The notes: generated from the letters alone by a model not told the origin. Positions 28,636-38,035 are shown, counted from the first letter of the stretch. The stretch: DNA of 64,000 nucleotides from Verrucomicrobiota bacterium (GCA_026397725.1 JAPLUI010000119.1:62001-126000); one strand, 5' to 3'. Numbers and translations are program-made.

Positions 28636-29643
28636 CTACTTCCGGCACTTGTTGAGCAAGCCGGCGAGGAACCAGGTGATCTGGGCGAGCGCATCGCAGT
28701 GGATCGAGGCCTCCAGCGCGGCGAGATCGCGGCGGCTTTCCTCCAACAAGGCGAGCGCAGTATCGACGGCGCTTTCGATGGACCCTTCATATTCGGCGAT
28801 GCCGACGAGCACCGGCAGATCCAGCGGTTCCTGATCGAGGATGCGTTTGTTGAGCTTGGTACGCTGGGATTCGGACGCGGCTTCCAGCAGGTTGAGGATG
28901 GGCAGGGTGAGTTTGCCCTTGGCCAAATCCGTGCGCAAGGTCTTGCCGACGACTTCCTCGGCTCCCACCAGATCGAGGCAATCGTCATAGATCTGATAGG
29001 CAGTGCCGAGCTTCATGCCATACCTGTAGAGCCTGGCCTCGGTGTTGGCATCGACGCCGGAGAGGTTGCCGGCGAGGCCGGTGGCGGCGGCAAAGAGGAC
29101 CCCGGTTTTCATTTCAATGATGCGGAAATAATCCTCCTTGGAGAGCGAGAGGTCGAAGCGGCGCTGGGTCTGGATCATTTCGCCCTGGCAGACTTCGCGG
29201 GCGGAATTGCCGACCTTGCGGCAGATGTCGATGCTGTTGAAATCGGTGGCCAGCGTCAGGGCATGGGAAAACAGGGCATCACCGAGCAATACCGAGAGGG
29301 CATTGCCCCATTTGGCATTGGCGGTGGGGACCATGCGGCGGGTGTTGGCACCATCCATGATGTCGTCATGGACCAGGGTGGCCATGTGGATGAGTTCCAG
29401 AATGACGCCGATCTTGAGGTGTCGGTCATTGACGCCGCCGGTGGCCCCACCGGCGAGAATGGCCAGGGCGGGGCGGATGCGCTTGCCGGAGGTGTTGCAG
29501 ACGTAATCGACGTAGGGCTCAACGGCAGGATCAAAGGCACGGATTTGCTCACGAATGGAGACCTCGACCCGCTCGAGTTCCGGGCGGACGAGATCGAAAG
29601 GGAACAGATCGCTGCGAGCGGGCGTGGTGGGTCTGGCGGCCAT
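28636..29643 (-). CDS. Trans-polyprenyl diphosphate synthase (octaprenyl/heptaprenyl type)
   Basis: 335 residues from the ATG at 29643 (MAARPTTPARSDLFPFDLVR). It condenses isopentenyl diphosphate onto an allylic primer to make the long side chain of menaquinone or ubiquinone. Diagnostic features are SGKRIRP for IPP binding, the first aspartate-rich motif HDDIMDGANTRR (DDxxD), KTGVLFAAA, and the second aspartate-rich motif YQIYDDCLDLVG. The short-chain insertion before the first motif is absent, which favours a long-chain product as in IspB or HepT. The gene is transcribed away from the lipoprotein gene, with 187 bp between the two starts. The frame stays open upstream for about 160 codons, but that part is low-complexity and overlaps the lipoprotein gene. 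Confidence 0.92.
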   Translation of the reverse strand: MAARPTTPARSDLFPFDLVRPELERVEVSIREQIRAFDPAVEPYVDYVCNTSGKRIRPALAILAGGATGGVNDRHLKIGVILELIHMATLVHDDIMDGANTRRMVPTANAKWGNALSVLLGDALFSHALTLATDFNSIDICRKVGNSAREVCQGEMIQTQRRFDLSLSKEDYFRIIEMKTGVLFAAATGLAGNLSGVDANTEARLYRYGMKLGTAYQIYDDCLDLVGAEEVVGKTLRTDLAKGKLTLPILNLLEAASESQRTKLNKRILDQEPLDLPVLVGIAEYEGSIESAVDTALALLEESRRDLAALEASIHCDALAQITWFLAGLLNKCRK

Positions 29644-29830
29644 GGGGGTGCGTCGGCCCCAGCATTCACCGAAGCGGGCAGTTCCGCAACCCCGATATTC
29701 AAACCGGGGCAAGAATTGGCGGCAGGCGGAGGGTCGGCGGCGCCGGAATGAACCACCCGGAAAATTTTTTTTCACTGCCGGGGCGATTGTACTTGCGTGC
29801 GGAGGCGGCTGGCCTAGGCTAAATGCCGCT

Positions 29831-32362
29831 ATGAAAATTCGTTCATTTTGGGTGGTCATTCCGGCAGTGGTTTTCACGTTCGGCGCATGCGGCAAGAAGG
29901 CAGAACCGGTCAAACCGGGTGAGGCCTCGACGCCAAGCGCAGTGAGTTCGGGTGAGTCAACCCCGGCAGCCCCGGCAGCTCCCGGAGCCCCTGCGGCACC
30001 AGTAACCCCGGCCGTACCGGTGGCCAGCGCGGCGGCTGGAACTCCCGCCGCTCCGGCCGCCCCGGCAACGCCGGTGGCCCTGGAATTCAAGGCGTTAAGT
30101 CCCGATGAGCGTGCCGCCAAGCTCGGGTTTGTGCGCTACTTGCCGCAGGACACCGAGTCGGTGATTGCGATCTACAACGGCAACAAGATCGCTGATCGGA
30201 CCAAGGAAATGAAGTTCTGGAAGGTGATTGAAGAGGGTATCGGGGGAGTTTTTGGCATGCGCATGGGGCAGCCGATGCCGCCAGAGGAAGGGTTTGGCAG
30301 GGATGCCGCACCGATGGATGAGGATTTCGCCATCCCGGAGGGCGAGCAGGAAAAGGCGGCACCCGCTGCGGAAAAACCTCGGGACGCGGCCACCGCTGCG
30401 GCCGCCGAGCCAGACGACGCCGCTGACGACGCCGCTGACGACGCACCGGTGATGGAGCCGGCAGGCGAGGGGATGCCTGATTCGCCTGCCCCGGGCGATC
30501 TGCTCGGCCTCGAAGTGACGGTTGCCGTTGGCAAGTCGGCTGGCGAGCAATTGACCAATCTGGCCACGCTGAGCAACCGCCTCAGCTACTTCCAAGTGCG
30601 GGGCCTGACCAGGGCCTTGGTGGCCGCCGCCAAGGCCGGTGAACTCTCCGGCATCGAATCAGCCATGAATGACCAGTTCGGCGAAGAGCTGGCCAAGAAC
30701 ATGATCAACGATCCGGAATCCGGCATCGGCCTCCTCGAACGCTCCAAGATGCCACCGCTCTATGTGGCTTTCCGCACCGACAAGGCCAAGCAGGAAAGCG
30801 TGGCCTTGGCAGTGACCTCGTTCTTGGGAAACATGGGGGGGGCCGGTGAGGTGGTGGAAGCCGTGGACTTTGAAAATGCGGGGGCCAAGTTCAGCGGCTT
30901 CAAGCTGGTTGGCACCAAAGTGGCGGAGCAGATGGCGTCTGAGCGCGAACAGATGGAAGCGATGCTCGGAGCCGAGTCCGTTGACAAGCTGCTCGCTGCC
31001 ATTGCCAAGAAGGACCTCGTGGTTGCCTCCGGCACGCTGGGCGAGTATGTCGTGGTGTTCATTGGCACTTCCGAGAAGGATTGCGGCCTGGTGAACGAGC
31101 TGAGCCAGTCCCTGATCGGCGGCCCCGCCCTGGCTTTCGCTGATGCCTATGCGGCCAAGGACTTGGCGGCCCTGGTCTTTGGCAATGACAGTATCGCCAA
31201 GGCGATCAGCAGTGCTCAGGGTGGGCTTGCCACCTACACCGGCGGTCTGCGCGATGGCCTGGCCGGCGAGGACGGGCTGGGTGACACCCGCGATCTGGAA
31301 GCCTTGCTGCAAATGGTGGCCGACCGCGAAGCCGCGCTGCGCAAGCTCGGTGGCATGGCAGCGACCGGCACCGTGGCGTTCTTCGAGGATGGGCTCAAGG
31401 TCGAGTCATTCGGCGGCTATGATCCGGGGGCTGTCGATTGGAAGACTCCCGCCAAGCTGGGGCACCTCGGGGAGGCGCCGGACGTGGCGTTTTTCGCCAA
31501 CATGACCTCCGATGCCGCCTATGACGAAAAGGCCCGCGCCTACTTTGAAGCGTTGGTGGAAACCGCCTACGCCACGGCCATGAGAATTTCGGAACTGCCC
31601 ATGGAGGAGGAGCAAATGAAGGAGTTCAAGGCCATGGCCACCATGTTCAACGAGAAGTTCCGCGGCGATGCCGTCGCCCTGTGGGATGCCCTCAAAGGCG
31701 ATCTCGCCGCCGGCCTCGGCCAGGAAACCGCCATCATCGTCGATCTCAAGGGCACGGTGCCAGCCATCCCCGGCATCCCGCAGTTGCTCGTTGACAAGGG
31801 CCGGTTCCCGCGGGCCACCGTGCTGGCCCCGGTGACCGACCGCACGAAGCTGGCATCGTCCTGGACGAAGATGAACGAGGTCTGCACCAGATTGCTGGCC
31901 AAGGTGAGCGAAGTGGCGGGCAAGGAGATCCCGATGCAGCGGCCGATGAGTTCGGAAAAGGACGGCTACACGACGTGGTACCTGTCCTACGCCTTCCTCA
32001 ACGATGATTTCGTCCCGTCGGTGACCGTGGGTGACAAGTGGTTTGCCGCCTCCACCTCGAAGAACCGCGCGCTGGACTTGCTCGGCAATGCCGACAAGGG
32101 CACGGCGCCAGGCCGCACCGGGCTGTGGCTCAAGATGGACTTCAAGGCGATGCGGGAATGCGCCGCCGAAACCCTCAAACTGCTCGATGAAAACGCCGTC
32201 GCCGTCTTTGGCGAGGACAGCCCGCAACTCGAACAATTCAAGGCCAGCAAGGACATGCGTGACAAGCTCCTCGACGCGATGGGCGAACTGGATTCGCTCA
32301 CCGTCCACAGTCGGCGTGAGGGCACGGCACTGCGTGGCAGCATCCATTTCAAAACCCGCTGA
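29831..32362 (+). CDS. Large predicted lipoprotein of unknown function
   Basis: 843 residues from the ATG at 29831 (MKIRSFWVVIPAVVFTFGAC). The leader ends in a lipobox-like FGAC with the Cys at residue 20, so the protein is probably lipid-anchored. An Ala/Pro-rich linker (about 25-85) and a second acidic low-complexity stretch (about 155-220, repeats of DDAAD) flank a segment beginning ALSPDERAAKLGFVRYLPQDTE. The rest is mixed alpha/beta with no motif I recognise; VRYLPQDTESVIAIYNG recalls the opening of DUF3352-like proteins. It is followed at 85 bp by the VWA gene, suggesting a shared envelope role. The function is not known. Confidence 0.8.
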   Translation: MKIRSFWVVIPAVVFTFGACGKKAEPVKPGEASTPSAVSSGESTPAAPAAPGAPAAPVTPAVPVASAAAGTPAAPAAPATPVALEFKALSPDERAAKLGFVRYLPQDTESVIAIYNGNKIADRTKEMKFWKVIEEGIGGVFGMRMGQPMPPEEGFGRDAAPMDEDFAIPEGEQEKAAPAAEKPRDAATAAAAEPDDAADDAADDAPVMEPAGEGMPDSPAPGDLLGLEVTVAVGKSAGEQLTNLATLSNRLSYFQVRGLTRALVAAAKAGELSGIESAMNDQFGEELAKNMINDPESGIGLLERSKMPPLYVAFRTDKAKQESVALAVTSFLGNMGGAGEVVEAVDFENAGAKFSGFKLVGTKVAEQMASEREQMEAMLGAESVDKLLAAIAKKDLVVASGTLGEYVVVFIGTSEKDCGLVNELSQSLIGGPALAFADAYAAKDLAALVFGNDSIAKAISSAQGGLATYTGGLRDGLAGEDGLGDTRDLEALLQMVADREAALRKLGGMAATGTVAFFEDGLKVESFGGYDPGAVDWKTPAKLGHLGEAPDVAFFANMTSDAAYDEKARAYFEALVETAYATAMRISELPMEEEQMKEFKAMATMFNEKFRGDAVALWDALKGDLAAGLGQETAIIVDLKGTVPAIPGIPQLLVDKGRFPRATVLAPVTDRTKLASSWTKMNEVCTRLLAKVSEVAGKEIPMQRPMSSEKDGYTTWYLSYAFLNDDFVPSVTVGDKWFAASTSKNRALDLLGNADKGTAPGRTGLWLKMDFKAMRECAAETLKLLDENAVAVFGEDSPQLEQFKASKDMRDKLLDAMGELDSLTVHSRREGTALRGSIHFKTR

Positions 32363-32447
32363 AGATTTCCGCTGGCCCATCCTGACTTATCGTGATGAAA
32401 TCCCGCCGCAGGACTAATATCCGGCGGCCCTCGTTCGTTCCACTGCG

Positions 32448-33527
32448 ATGCCAACCCAACAAAAATTCAATACCGTCGCCGTGCCGGTGGTTGCTGAGAA
32501 CTCCCAGGTAGAGGCGCTGGTGGCACATCAGCGCAGGCAGGAGTTCATCCAGTCGCTGGTCGTTGCCCTCATCACGGTGGGTTTGATGTGTGTGGTGTTG
32601 TGGTTGATTGTCATCCTGCCTTTGTTCAAGGAAACTCCGGTGATCGTCACCTATCAGGAACCGCCGCCACCCAAAGAGGACCCCCATGATCGACCGGACC
32701 TGGCCAGAGGGATGCGGCCCAAGCCTGCCAACTCCAGCTCCGCCAGAGCGCGGGTGCTCGCGGCGGCGGCGACCGGGCCCATCGCCGTGCCGATGCCGGA
32801 ATTGCCCGATCCCACCGGCCCCTTCGGCATTGATGACGACTTCAACGCCGGCTTCGGGGCGGGCGATGGCGATGGCGACGGTGGCGGCGGGTCATCGTTC
32901 TTTGGTACCGCGCGGCCCGGCAAGCATGCGGTTTACATTGTGGATTTTTCCCTCTCGATGTCCTCGGATGTGGCCAAGGGCGGGACCCGCATCGAGGCAC
33001 TCAAGAAGGAAATGGTGCGCTCCATCAAGGCCCTGAGCGAGAAGATGAACTTCACCGTGATTTTCTTCTCTCACAATGCCTGGAGCATTGATGCGCCGGG
33101 GGCCAATCCCGCCGATCGGGGGTGGAACGGGTTGGGCGCCACGCCGACGGTTGCCTGGTATCCGGCACTCCCCAAGGTGAAGGATGAATTCCTCGCCAAA
33201 CTCCAGGGCATGCAGGCGCAGGGGAATACCAGTTGGTACCCGCCGCTCAAGATGGCCTTTGCCATGATGCCCCCGCCCGACACCGTGTATCTGCTCTCCG
33301 ACGGCGAACCGCGCGACTACGATCAGGTGATGAACGAAATGAGCGAAATCAATCGTCACAAGGTGCCGGTGGACACCATCGCCTTCGAGCTGCCCGGCAC
33401 CCCGGCCCGTTACATGAAGGACGTGGCCAAGGTCACCGGCGGCAATTTCACCATGGTTTACAAAGGCAAGCTCCTCAGCGGCAGCGCGGCGGATGACCTC
33501 ACCAAATCCTCGTTTGACGGCAAGTAG
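32448..33527 (+). CDS. Membrane-anchored von Willebrand factor A domain protein
   Basis: 359 residues. A short cytoplasmic N-terminus is followed by one transmembrane helix (about 37-60, SLVVALITVGLMCVVLWLIV), then a Pro-rich and Gly/Asp-rich linker (EPPPPKEDP; GAGDGDGDGGGG) and a VWA domain from about residue 155. The MIDAS motif is D166-F-S-L-S, with a later Thr (GNTSWYPPL) and Asp (YLLSDGEPRD) as expected for metal binding. The topology places the VWA domain outside the inner membrane, where it could bind a protein partner. It lies between the large lipoprotein and trmO, all on the plus strand. The partner and pathway are unknown. Confidence 0.85.
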   Translation: MPTQQKFNTVAVPVVAENSQVEALVAHQRRQEFIQSLVVALITVGLMCVVLWLIVILPLFKETPVIVTYQEPPPPKEDPHDRPDLARGMRPKPANSSSARARVLAAAATGPIAVPMPELPDPTGPFGIDDDFNAGFGAGDGDGDGGGGSSFFGTARPGKHAVYIVDFSLSMSSDVAKGGTRIEALKKEMVRSIKALSEKMNFTVIFFSHNAWSIDAPGANPADRGWNGLGATPTVAWYPALPKVKDEFLAKLQGMQAQGNTSWYPPLKMAFAMMPPPDTVYLLSDGEPRDYDQVMNEMSEINRHKVPVDTIAFELPGTPARYMKDVAKVTGGNFTMVYKGKLLSGSAADDLTKSSFDGK

Positions 33528-33540
33528 CGACGGGCTCGCC

Positions 33541-34236
33541 ATGACCATCGATCCCATCGGCGTGCTCCGCTCATGCTTCGGTGGGAAATTCGGCACGCCC
33601 CGCCAACCGGGGCTTTGCCCGAGCGCCTGGGGCACGCTGGTTTTTCATACGGCCTATCGCAGTGAGGAAGCCGTTCGCGGGCTCGATGGCTTTTCCCACC
33701 TGTGGCTCATCGTGGGCTTTCATCAAGCCCTCGCGCAGGGCTGGCATCCCACCGTCCGCCCGCCCCGCCTCGGCGGCAACCGGCGCCTCGGCGTGTTTGC
33801 CAGTCGCTCGCCGTTTCGACCCAATGGACTCGGGCTGTCGCTGGTCCGCCTGGAAGGGATCGATACCGCCGCCCCCGAGGCACCCGTCCTGCTCTTGGGC
33901 GGGCTGGATTTGATCGACGGCACCCCCGTCTTCGACATCAAGCCCTATCTGCCTTATGCGGAAGCCCCGGCAGAGGTTGCCGGCGGCTTCGCCCATGACG
34001 CCCCGCCGCGCTTGCCAGTGAGCGTCCACCGCAGCGCCTGCGCCGCCTTTGCCGACTTGCCGACCCGGGCCCAAACCCTGATCCGCGAGGCACTCTCCCT
34101 CGACCCCCGTCCGGCCACCCAAACCGATGACGACGCCCGTGTCTTCGGTGCCGACCTTGGCGGCTGCAACGTCCGCTTCACCATCGCCAACGGGCTTTGC
34201 CAAATCGTGGAAATCCATCGTGGCGGCGCTCGGTGA
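33541..34236 (+). CDS. trmO: tRNA (N6-threonylcarbamoyladenosine(37)-N6)-methyltransferase TrmO
   Basis: 231 residues from the ATG at 33541 (MTIDPIGVLRSCFGGKFGTP). TrmO methylates N6 of t6A37 in tRNA-Thr using S-adenosylmethionine, and has an unusual beta-barrel SAM site. Family motifs seen are GLDGFSHLWLIVGFH, SRSPFRPNGLGLSLVRLEGI and DGTPVFDIKPYLPY; the C-terminal domain ends with a basic tail. The length is close to the E. coli enzyme (about 235). It begins 13 bp after the VWA stop codon and is probably cotranscribed, though the pairing looks incidental. A longer frame from 33493 would overlap the VWA gene and lacks conservation. Confidence 0.93.
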   Translation: MTIDPIGVLRSCFGGKFGTPRQPGLCPSAWGTLVFHTAYRSEEAVRGLDGFSHLWLIVGFHQALAQGWHPTVRPPRLGGNRRLGVFASRSPFRPNGLGLSLVRLEGIDTAAPEAPVLLLGGLDLIDGTPVFDIKPYLPYAEAPAEVAGGFAHDAPPRLPVSVHRSACAAFADLPTRAQTLIREALSLDPRPATQTDDDARVFGADLGGCNVRFTIANGLCQIVEIHRGGAR

Positions 34237-34411
34237 CCGCCGCGGCCCCGGCCTCGCGCATCCCGTTCGCCACCGCGCCCACCGAGCGCCGCAACCATGC
34301 GACCATGCACAGCCCTGTTGGACTATTGGACTACGCCACGAAAGTAATCCATATTCACTTGGCTGCTCGCGGCCGCCAATTTCGGTGGTCTTGCCGCCAT
34401 TGAGGCAACCG
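34237..34411. other. Convergent spacer after trmO
   Basis: The region between trmO and the minus-strand genes (34237-34616, partly covered by the uncertain 72-codon frame). No terminator hairpin with a T-run was identified. Confidence 0.4.
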
Positions 34412-34630
34412 TCACAATGGCAGCATCGCGGAATCTTTGCAGTTGGATGTCGGTTTCCGAGATTTGCAGATCCGCAAGATATCGGCCATCTCGCCCGGAT
34501 ACATATATGATCTTGATGGGCAGAATATCCTGCGCTGAACCTCAGTGTGGCACTGCTCGCAGCGCCCCGGCTCGTCAAGAATCATCGGATGGAACATGCC
34601 GTCGGAAGCTCGCCGCTTAGGGCGTGCCAT
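34412..34630 (-). CDS. Small hypothetical protein with paired cysteines (uncertain)
   Basis: A 72-residue frame starting at 34630, overlapping the last 14 bases of the membrane-protein gene on the same strand. It contains CEQCHTEVQRRIFC, which could bind a metal, and a further pair of Cys near the end. No family is recognised. Overlap with an upstream gene would fit translational coupling, but the composition is not clearly coding. Confidence 0.25.
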   Translation of the reverse strand: MARPKRRASDGMFHPMILDEPGRCEQCHTEVQRRIFCPSRSYMYPGEMADILRICKSRKPTSNCKDSAMLPL

Positions 34631-35063
34631 GGTCTCCTGGGAGAACGCTCTTTGCCTCGACCGGATTGCCTGCTGCGAACATCTGCTTCACCGACTCACG
34701 CATCAACACGATGATCGTGAACACGCCCAGCACCGTGCCAATCGGCGTGAATAGGCACTCGACTCCCGCCACCACCAGACAGAACAGGTAACGCTTCCGC
34801 CTCGCGAGGAAGTGGCCAGCCGCAAGCACGAAACCCGCCAAGGCCCATCCGACGGTGATGAACACCGCCGCGAAAATGACCAACATCCATCCGATGAAGA
34901 CTGGCGGTGGTTCTCCCTTGCCCGCAAACTTTTCCGGCGCAAGAATCATAACCAGCCCGAAGATCAGGTGGAATATCGGCAACAGCGCGAACAAGCCGAC
35001 CAACCCACCGACCACATAGTGGAAAATCGAAAGCAGCCTCACCTGGTCTTCATCCTGCGTCAT
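34617..35063 (-). CDS. Small four-helix membrane protein of unknown function
   Basis: 148 residues. A short hydrophilic start (MTQDEDQVRLLSIFHYVVGG) leads into four predicted transmembrane helices (about 14-44, 58-85, 88-105 and 107-126), with a basic turn RRKRY between the third and fourth. FHYVVGGLVGLFALLPIFHL is a sequence type often seen in uncharacterised membrane proteins of PVC bacteria. No catalytic motif was seen. The gene is convergent with trmO and separated from it by 380 bp. Confidence 0.75.
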   Translation of the reverse strand: MTQDEDQVRLLSIFHYVVGGLVGLFALLPIFHLIFGLVMILAPEKFAGKGEPPPVFIGWMLVIFAAVFITVGWALAGFVLAAGHFLARRKRYLFCLVVAGVECLFTPIGTVLGVFTIIVLMRESVKQMFAAGNPVEAKSVLPGDHGTP

Positions 35064-35732
35064 CGTATCGTCCTTTCAGCCAAGGTCTTGGCGATGGCAG
35101 CAGCGTGGTTGGAAGCGCCGCCTTCGTCCACTGCCGCTGTCTCGTGTCGTTTTCATGGCCCGGCCCCTTGCCTATCACCCATTACCCATCCCGGCAAGAC
35201 AATTTTCAGAAATGCTTGCCTGCCCCAGCCTTCGCCAAGCCCGGGCGACCCCGGCCGCTCCGCCAGCCTCTTCCAGCATGTTGCCTCGTCATCGTTTTGC
35301 CATCCTCTGCGTGAATCCACAATCCAACAGCCGGACCCGTCCGACCCGTCCGACCCGTCCGATTCTTCCGACCCGTCCGATGCTTCTCTCCCAGTGAAAT
35401 ACTCAGAAAAGGACACTCGGCATCAGGGGCACGCATCACACGACTGCTACATGCCGTTGTTAGCCGGCCCATGGTATCTGCGGTCTGCTACAATCCACAA
35501 TCCACGATCCACGATCTGCCATCTCACCCACTGGGACTTCGTGACAGACGGAGGTGGAGATCCAAGCGGCGGTTTGCCGGACACGGCGCTGGTGGCAGGC
35601 GGGGCAGCGGCATGGCGAGTGAGGGTTGGGAATTGGCCCGGATGGCCTGATTGCAAGGGTTGGCGGTCGGTGGCGCGGACTGGCGAACAGGCTCTGGACT
35701 CCTTACCTCCGGGAGGTGAGCGTGACACTGCG
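35064..35732. other. Intergenic region with short satellite-like repeats
   Basis: No gene was recognised. It contains the 9-bp repeat at 35331-35385 and, near 35488-35520, a run of ATCCACAATCCACGATCCACG-type words with a period of about 9. The sequence is otherwise unstructured. Confidence 0.5.
35331..35385. repeat. Degenerate 9-bp tandem repeat (CCGACCCGT)
   Basis: Six consecutive units: one 10-bp variant, two perfect CCGACCCGT, CCGATTCTT, CCGACCCGT and CCGATGCTT. It lies in the spacer upstream of the serpin and encodes nothing recognisable on either strand. Confidence 0.85.
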
Positions 35733-35933
35733 TTAGGGATCGGCGGCGGGAGAGCCTAACAGGGAGTGGCGCATGGTCAGCGCCGTTCCCGGAAAGGTGA
35801 TTCCCATTTCGTTGAGCTGCTCGAGGAGCGCGGTCAGGGTGCGCTCAACCACCGGGTGGGAGTCGCGAGGGATTTCGCCGCTCCCTTTGGCGGCGGATAT
35901 TTTTCTAAGCAAACGCCAGATGGTGTGTCATAC
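35733..35933 (-). pseudogene. Possible coding remnant (unidentified C-terminus)
   Basis: On the minus strand a frame without a start codon reads RDSHPVVERTLTALLEQLNE and then MGITFPGTALTMRHSLLG, ending at 35733. It has amphipathic and codon-like character and ends on a clean stop, so it may be the 3' tail of a lost gene, perhaps a transposase. No family was identified. Confidence 0.25.
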
Positions 35934-36027
35934 TCGGCGGAGTCGCTGATTGAGTGCGGGGTTAGCGGGCGAGTGCCGGCGACGCGCTGGACCGGCGGTT
36001 TGCCATCATCAATTATTCAGAACTTGT

Positions 36028-37299
36028 ATGAACCACCACCTGCCCACCCTGTGCATGACCGTGCTGAGCTTTGGAATCCCGCTGGTTGCTCCGGCTGCTG
36101 AAATCCCGGCGGCGGCGGCGCAAGCCGTCAACGCGCTCGGCCTTGATCTGTTAGCCAAGGGTACCGAAACCAACGCCAACGCGCTGCTGTCGCCCTATTC
36201 CATCCAGTCCGCCTTGGCGATGACTTATGCCGGCGCGGCGGGAGACACCCGCACCCAGATGGCCAGGGTGTTGCATTATCCGGCGGACGAGGCGGCGGTG
36301 CACCAGTCCTTCAGCGGCTTGCAAAAGGCCCTCGAAGAGGTGGCGAAAACCACTGCGGAGCGCACCAAGAATGCCGCGCAAAGGGGCGGTCCGAGCGAGC
36401 CGATCCTGCTCACGGTGGCCAACCGCTTGTTTGGTCAGAAGGGTTACGAATTCCGTCAGGCCTTCCTGGGTTTGACCAAGGACAGTTACGGCGCGCCCCT
36501 GCAAATGATGGATTTCATCGGCAGTGCCGATCAGGAACGAATCAAGATCAACGGCTGGGTGGAGGAACAGACGCACCAGCGTATTTGCGACCTGATTCCC
36601 GCCAACGGCTTGACTGAGGACACCCGCTTGGTGCTGGTCAATGCCATCTACATGAAAGCCCCGTGGGCCGAGGAATTCCCGGATGGTGCCACGAAGCCGC
36701 TGCCGTTTCAAGTCAAGGGCACCGAAGCTCACAACGTGCCGACCATGTTCCGCCTGGGGCACCTGGGTTACGCCAAACGCGAGGGCTATCAGGCCATCAC
36801 GGTTCCCTACGTTGGCGGCGACATGCAGTTGCTCGTGTTGCGGCCCGACGCCAAAGACGGACTGGCGGCAGTGGAAGCCAAGCTCACCCCGGAAATCCTG
36901 GGCGGCTTTGCCAATGCCGGCAGTGCCGAACTGAAACTCTATCTGCCCAAGTTCAAAATCGAGCCGCCCTTGTTCAAACTCGGCAAGGTGCTGCGCACGC
37001 TGGGCATGGCCAGCGCCTTCAACGAACCGAAAGGCAGCGCCAACTTCGACCGCATGGCCCCGCGCAAGCCCGACGATTATCTCTACATCTCGGAAGTGTT
37101 TCACAAGACCTTCCTGGCGCTCGACGAAAAGGGCACCGAGGCGGCCGCCGCCACCGCCGTGGCCATGATGCGAGCCACCGCCTTTATTGAGAAGCCCGAG
37201 CCGATAGAAGTGCGCGTGGACCGGCCGTTTCTCTTTGCGATCCAACATCGCCCGAGCGGCGCCTGCCTCTTCCTCGGCCGCATCACCGATCCCCGCTAG
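36028..37299 (+). CDS. Secreted serpin (serine protease inhibitor)
   Basis: 423 residues from the ATG at 36028. A signal peptide (MNHHLPTLCMTVLSFGIPLVAPAA) is followed by a full serpin fold: NALLSPYSIQSALAMTYAGA, NAIYMKAPWAEEF, the strand before the reactive loop, and the C-terminal RPFLFAIQHRPSGACLFLGR. The reactive-centre hinge reads G-T-E-A-A-A-A-T-A-V, with small residues at P12-P9 as required for loop insertion, so it should inhibit by the suicide mechanism. By alpha-1-antitrypsin spacing P1 is Ala, next to Arg at P2, which suggests an elastase-like target; a one-residue shift would make Arg P1 (trypsin-like). A longer frame from 35950 lacks a signal peptide at its start. A GC stem (CCCCGC..GCGGGG) lies just after the stop but has no T-run. 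Confidence 0.93.
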   Translation: MNHHLPTLCMTVLSFGIPLVAPAAEIPAAAAQAVNALGLDLLAKGTETNANALLSPYSIQSALAMTYAGAAGDTRTQMARVLHYPADEAAVHQSFSGLQKALEEVAKTTAERTKNAAQRGGPSEPILLTVANRLFGQKGYEFRQAFLGLTKDSYGAPLQMMDFIGSADQERIKINGWVEEQTHQRICDLIPANGLTEDTRLVLVNAIYMKAPWAEEFPDGATKPLPFQVKGTEAHNVPTMFRLGHLGYAKREGYQAITVPYVGGDMQLLVLRPDAKDGLAAVEAKLTPEILGGFANAGSAELKLYLPKFKIEPPLFKLGKVLRTLGMASAFNEPKGSANFDRMAPRKPDDYLYISEVFHKTFLALDEKGTEAAAATAVAMMRATAFIEKPEPIEVRVDRPFLFAIQHRPSGACLFLGRITDPR

Positions 37300-37858
37300 G
37301 TGCCACCCCCCGCCGAGTCCTGCGGGGACATTCGTGTCATATGAAGGCATGACTGCCAGGAATTTGCTTTTCCAAGAATTTCCTCAGACGGGCTCCAAGT
37401 GTTGGAAAGGTGCGCGAGAGCCCATCGACCGCGGGGCGCCCGATGGGCTGAGGTTGAGGTCAGGGCGCAGGCTTCGTGACCCAGACCATCGGTCTCACGG
37501 ATGCCGCAGGCGCAAGAACAAGCCACCGCCGAAGGAGGTATCGACCTGAGCCTGAGATGCGATGGGGACAGGTGCTATGGCAGAGATTCTTCTCGCCATT
37601 TCACGGAGGGGTGGTAGGCTTTGGGCATGATTCCGCCATCCCGGCTTTCTCGATCCCGGATAGCTCCGGTACCGTGCCGGCGGCCGTTGAAGCGGCGCGG
37701 ATGCGGGGGAGCTTGGGCCTGGTCTTGCTCAGGTTTCCGCTCCAACCACAGACTTCCTGACCTCAGCTTTGAATTGCCGCGGAATTGACCGACAATGCCG
37801 GAAAATGACATGGCACTCTTCCTTCCGACAAGCGTTGGGGTATGACGGCCCAAAACCA

Positions 37859-38035
37859 CCACGGATTACGGGATTGCGCAGATTACACGGATTGAAGAAA
37901 TGCCTTATGTAATTCGTCGGACCGAAGCATCAGTCGTTTATTTCTCCCGATCCATCCCCCCATGTCCCGCCTTCATCCCATCCCTAATTCTTAATCCGTG
38001 CAATCCGTGTAATCCTCTTCATCCGTGGTCATCTT
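37859..38035. repeat. Inverted pair of 9-bp CACGGATTR repeats
   Basis: Left part (37859-37894): CACGGATTA, CGGGATTG, CAGATTA and CACGGATTG in the forward sense. Right part (37993-38030): AATCCGTGC, AATCCGTGT, AATCCTCTTC and ATCCGTGG, the complementary sense. The two halves can pair across about 95 nt. A similar inverted pair lies at 63030-63110. Confidence 0.75.
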
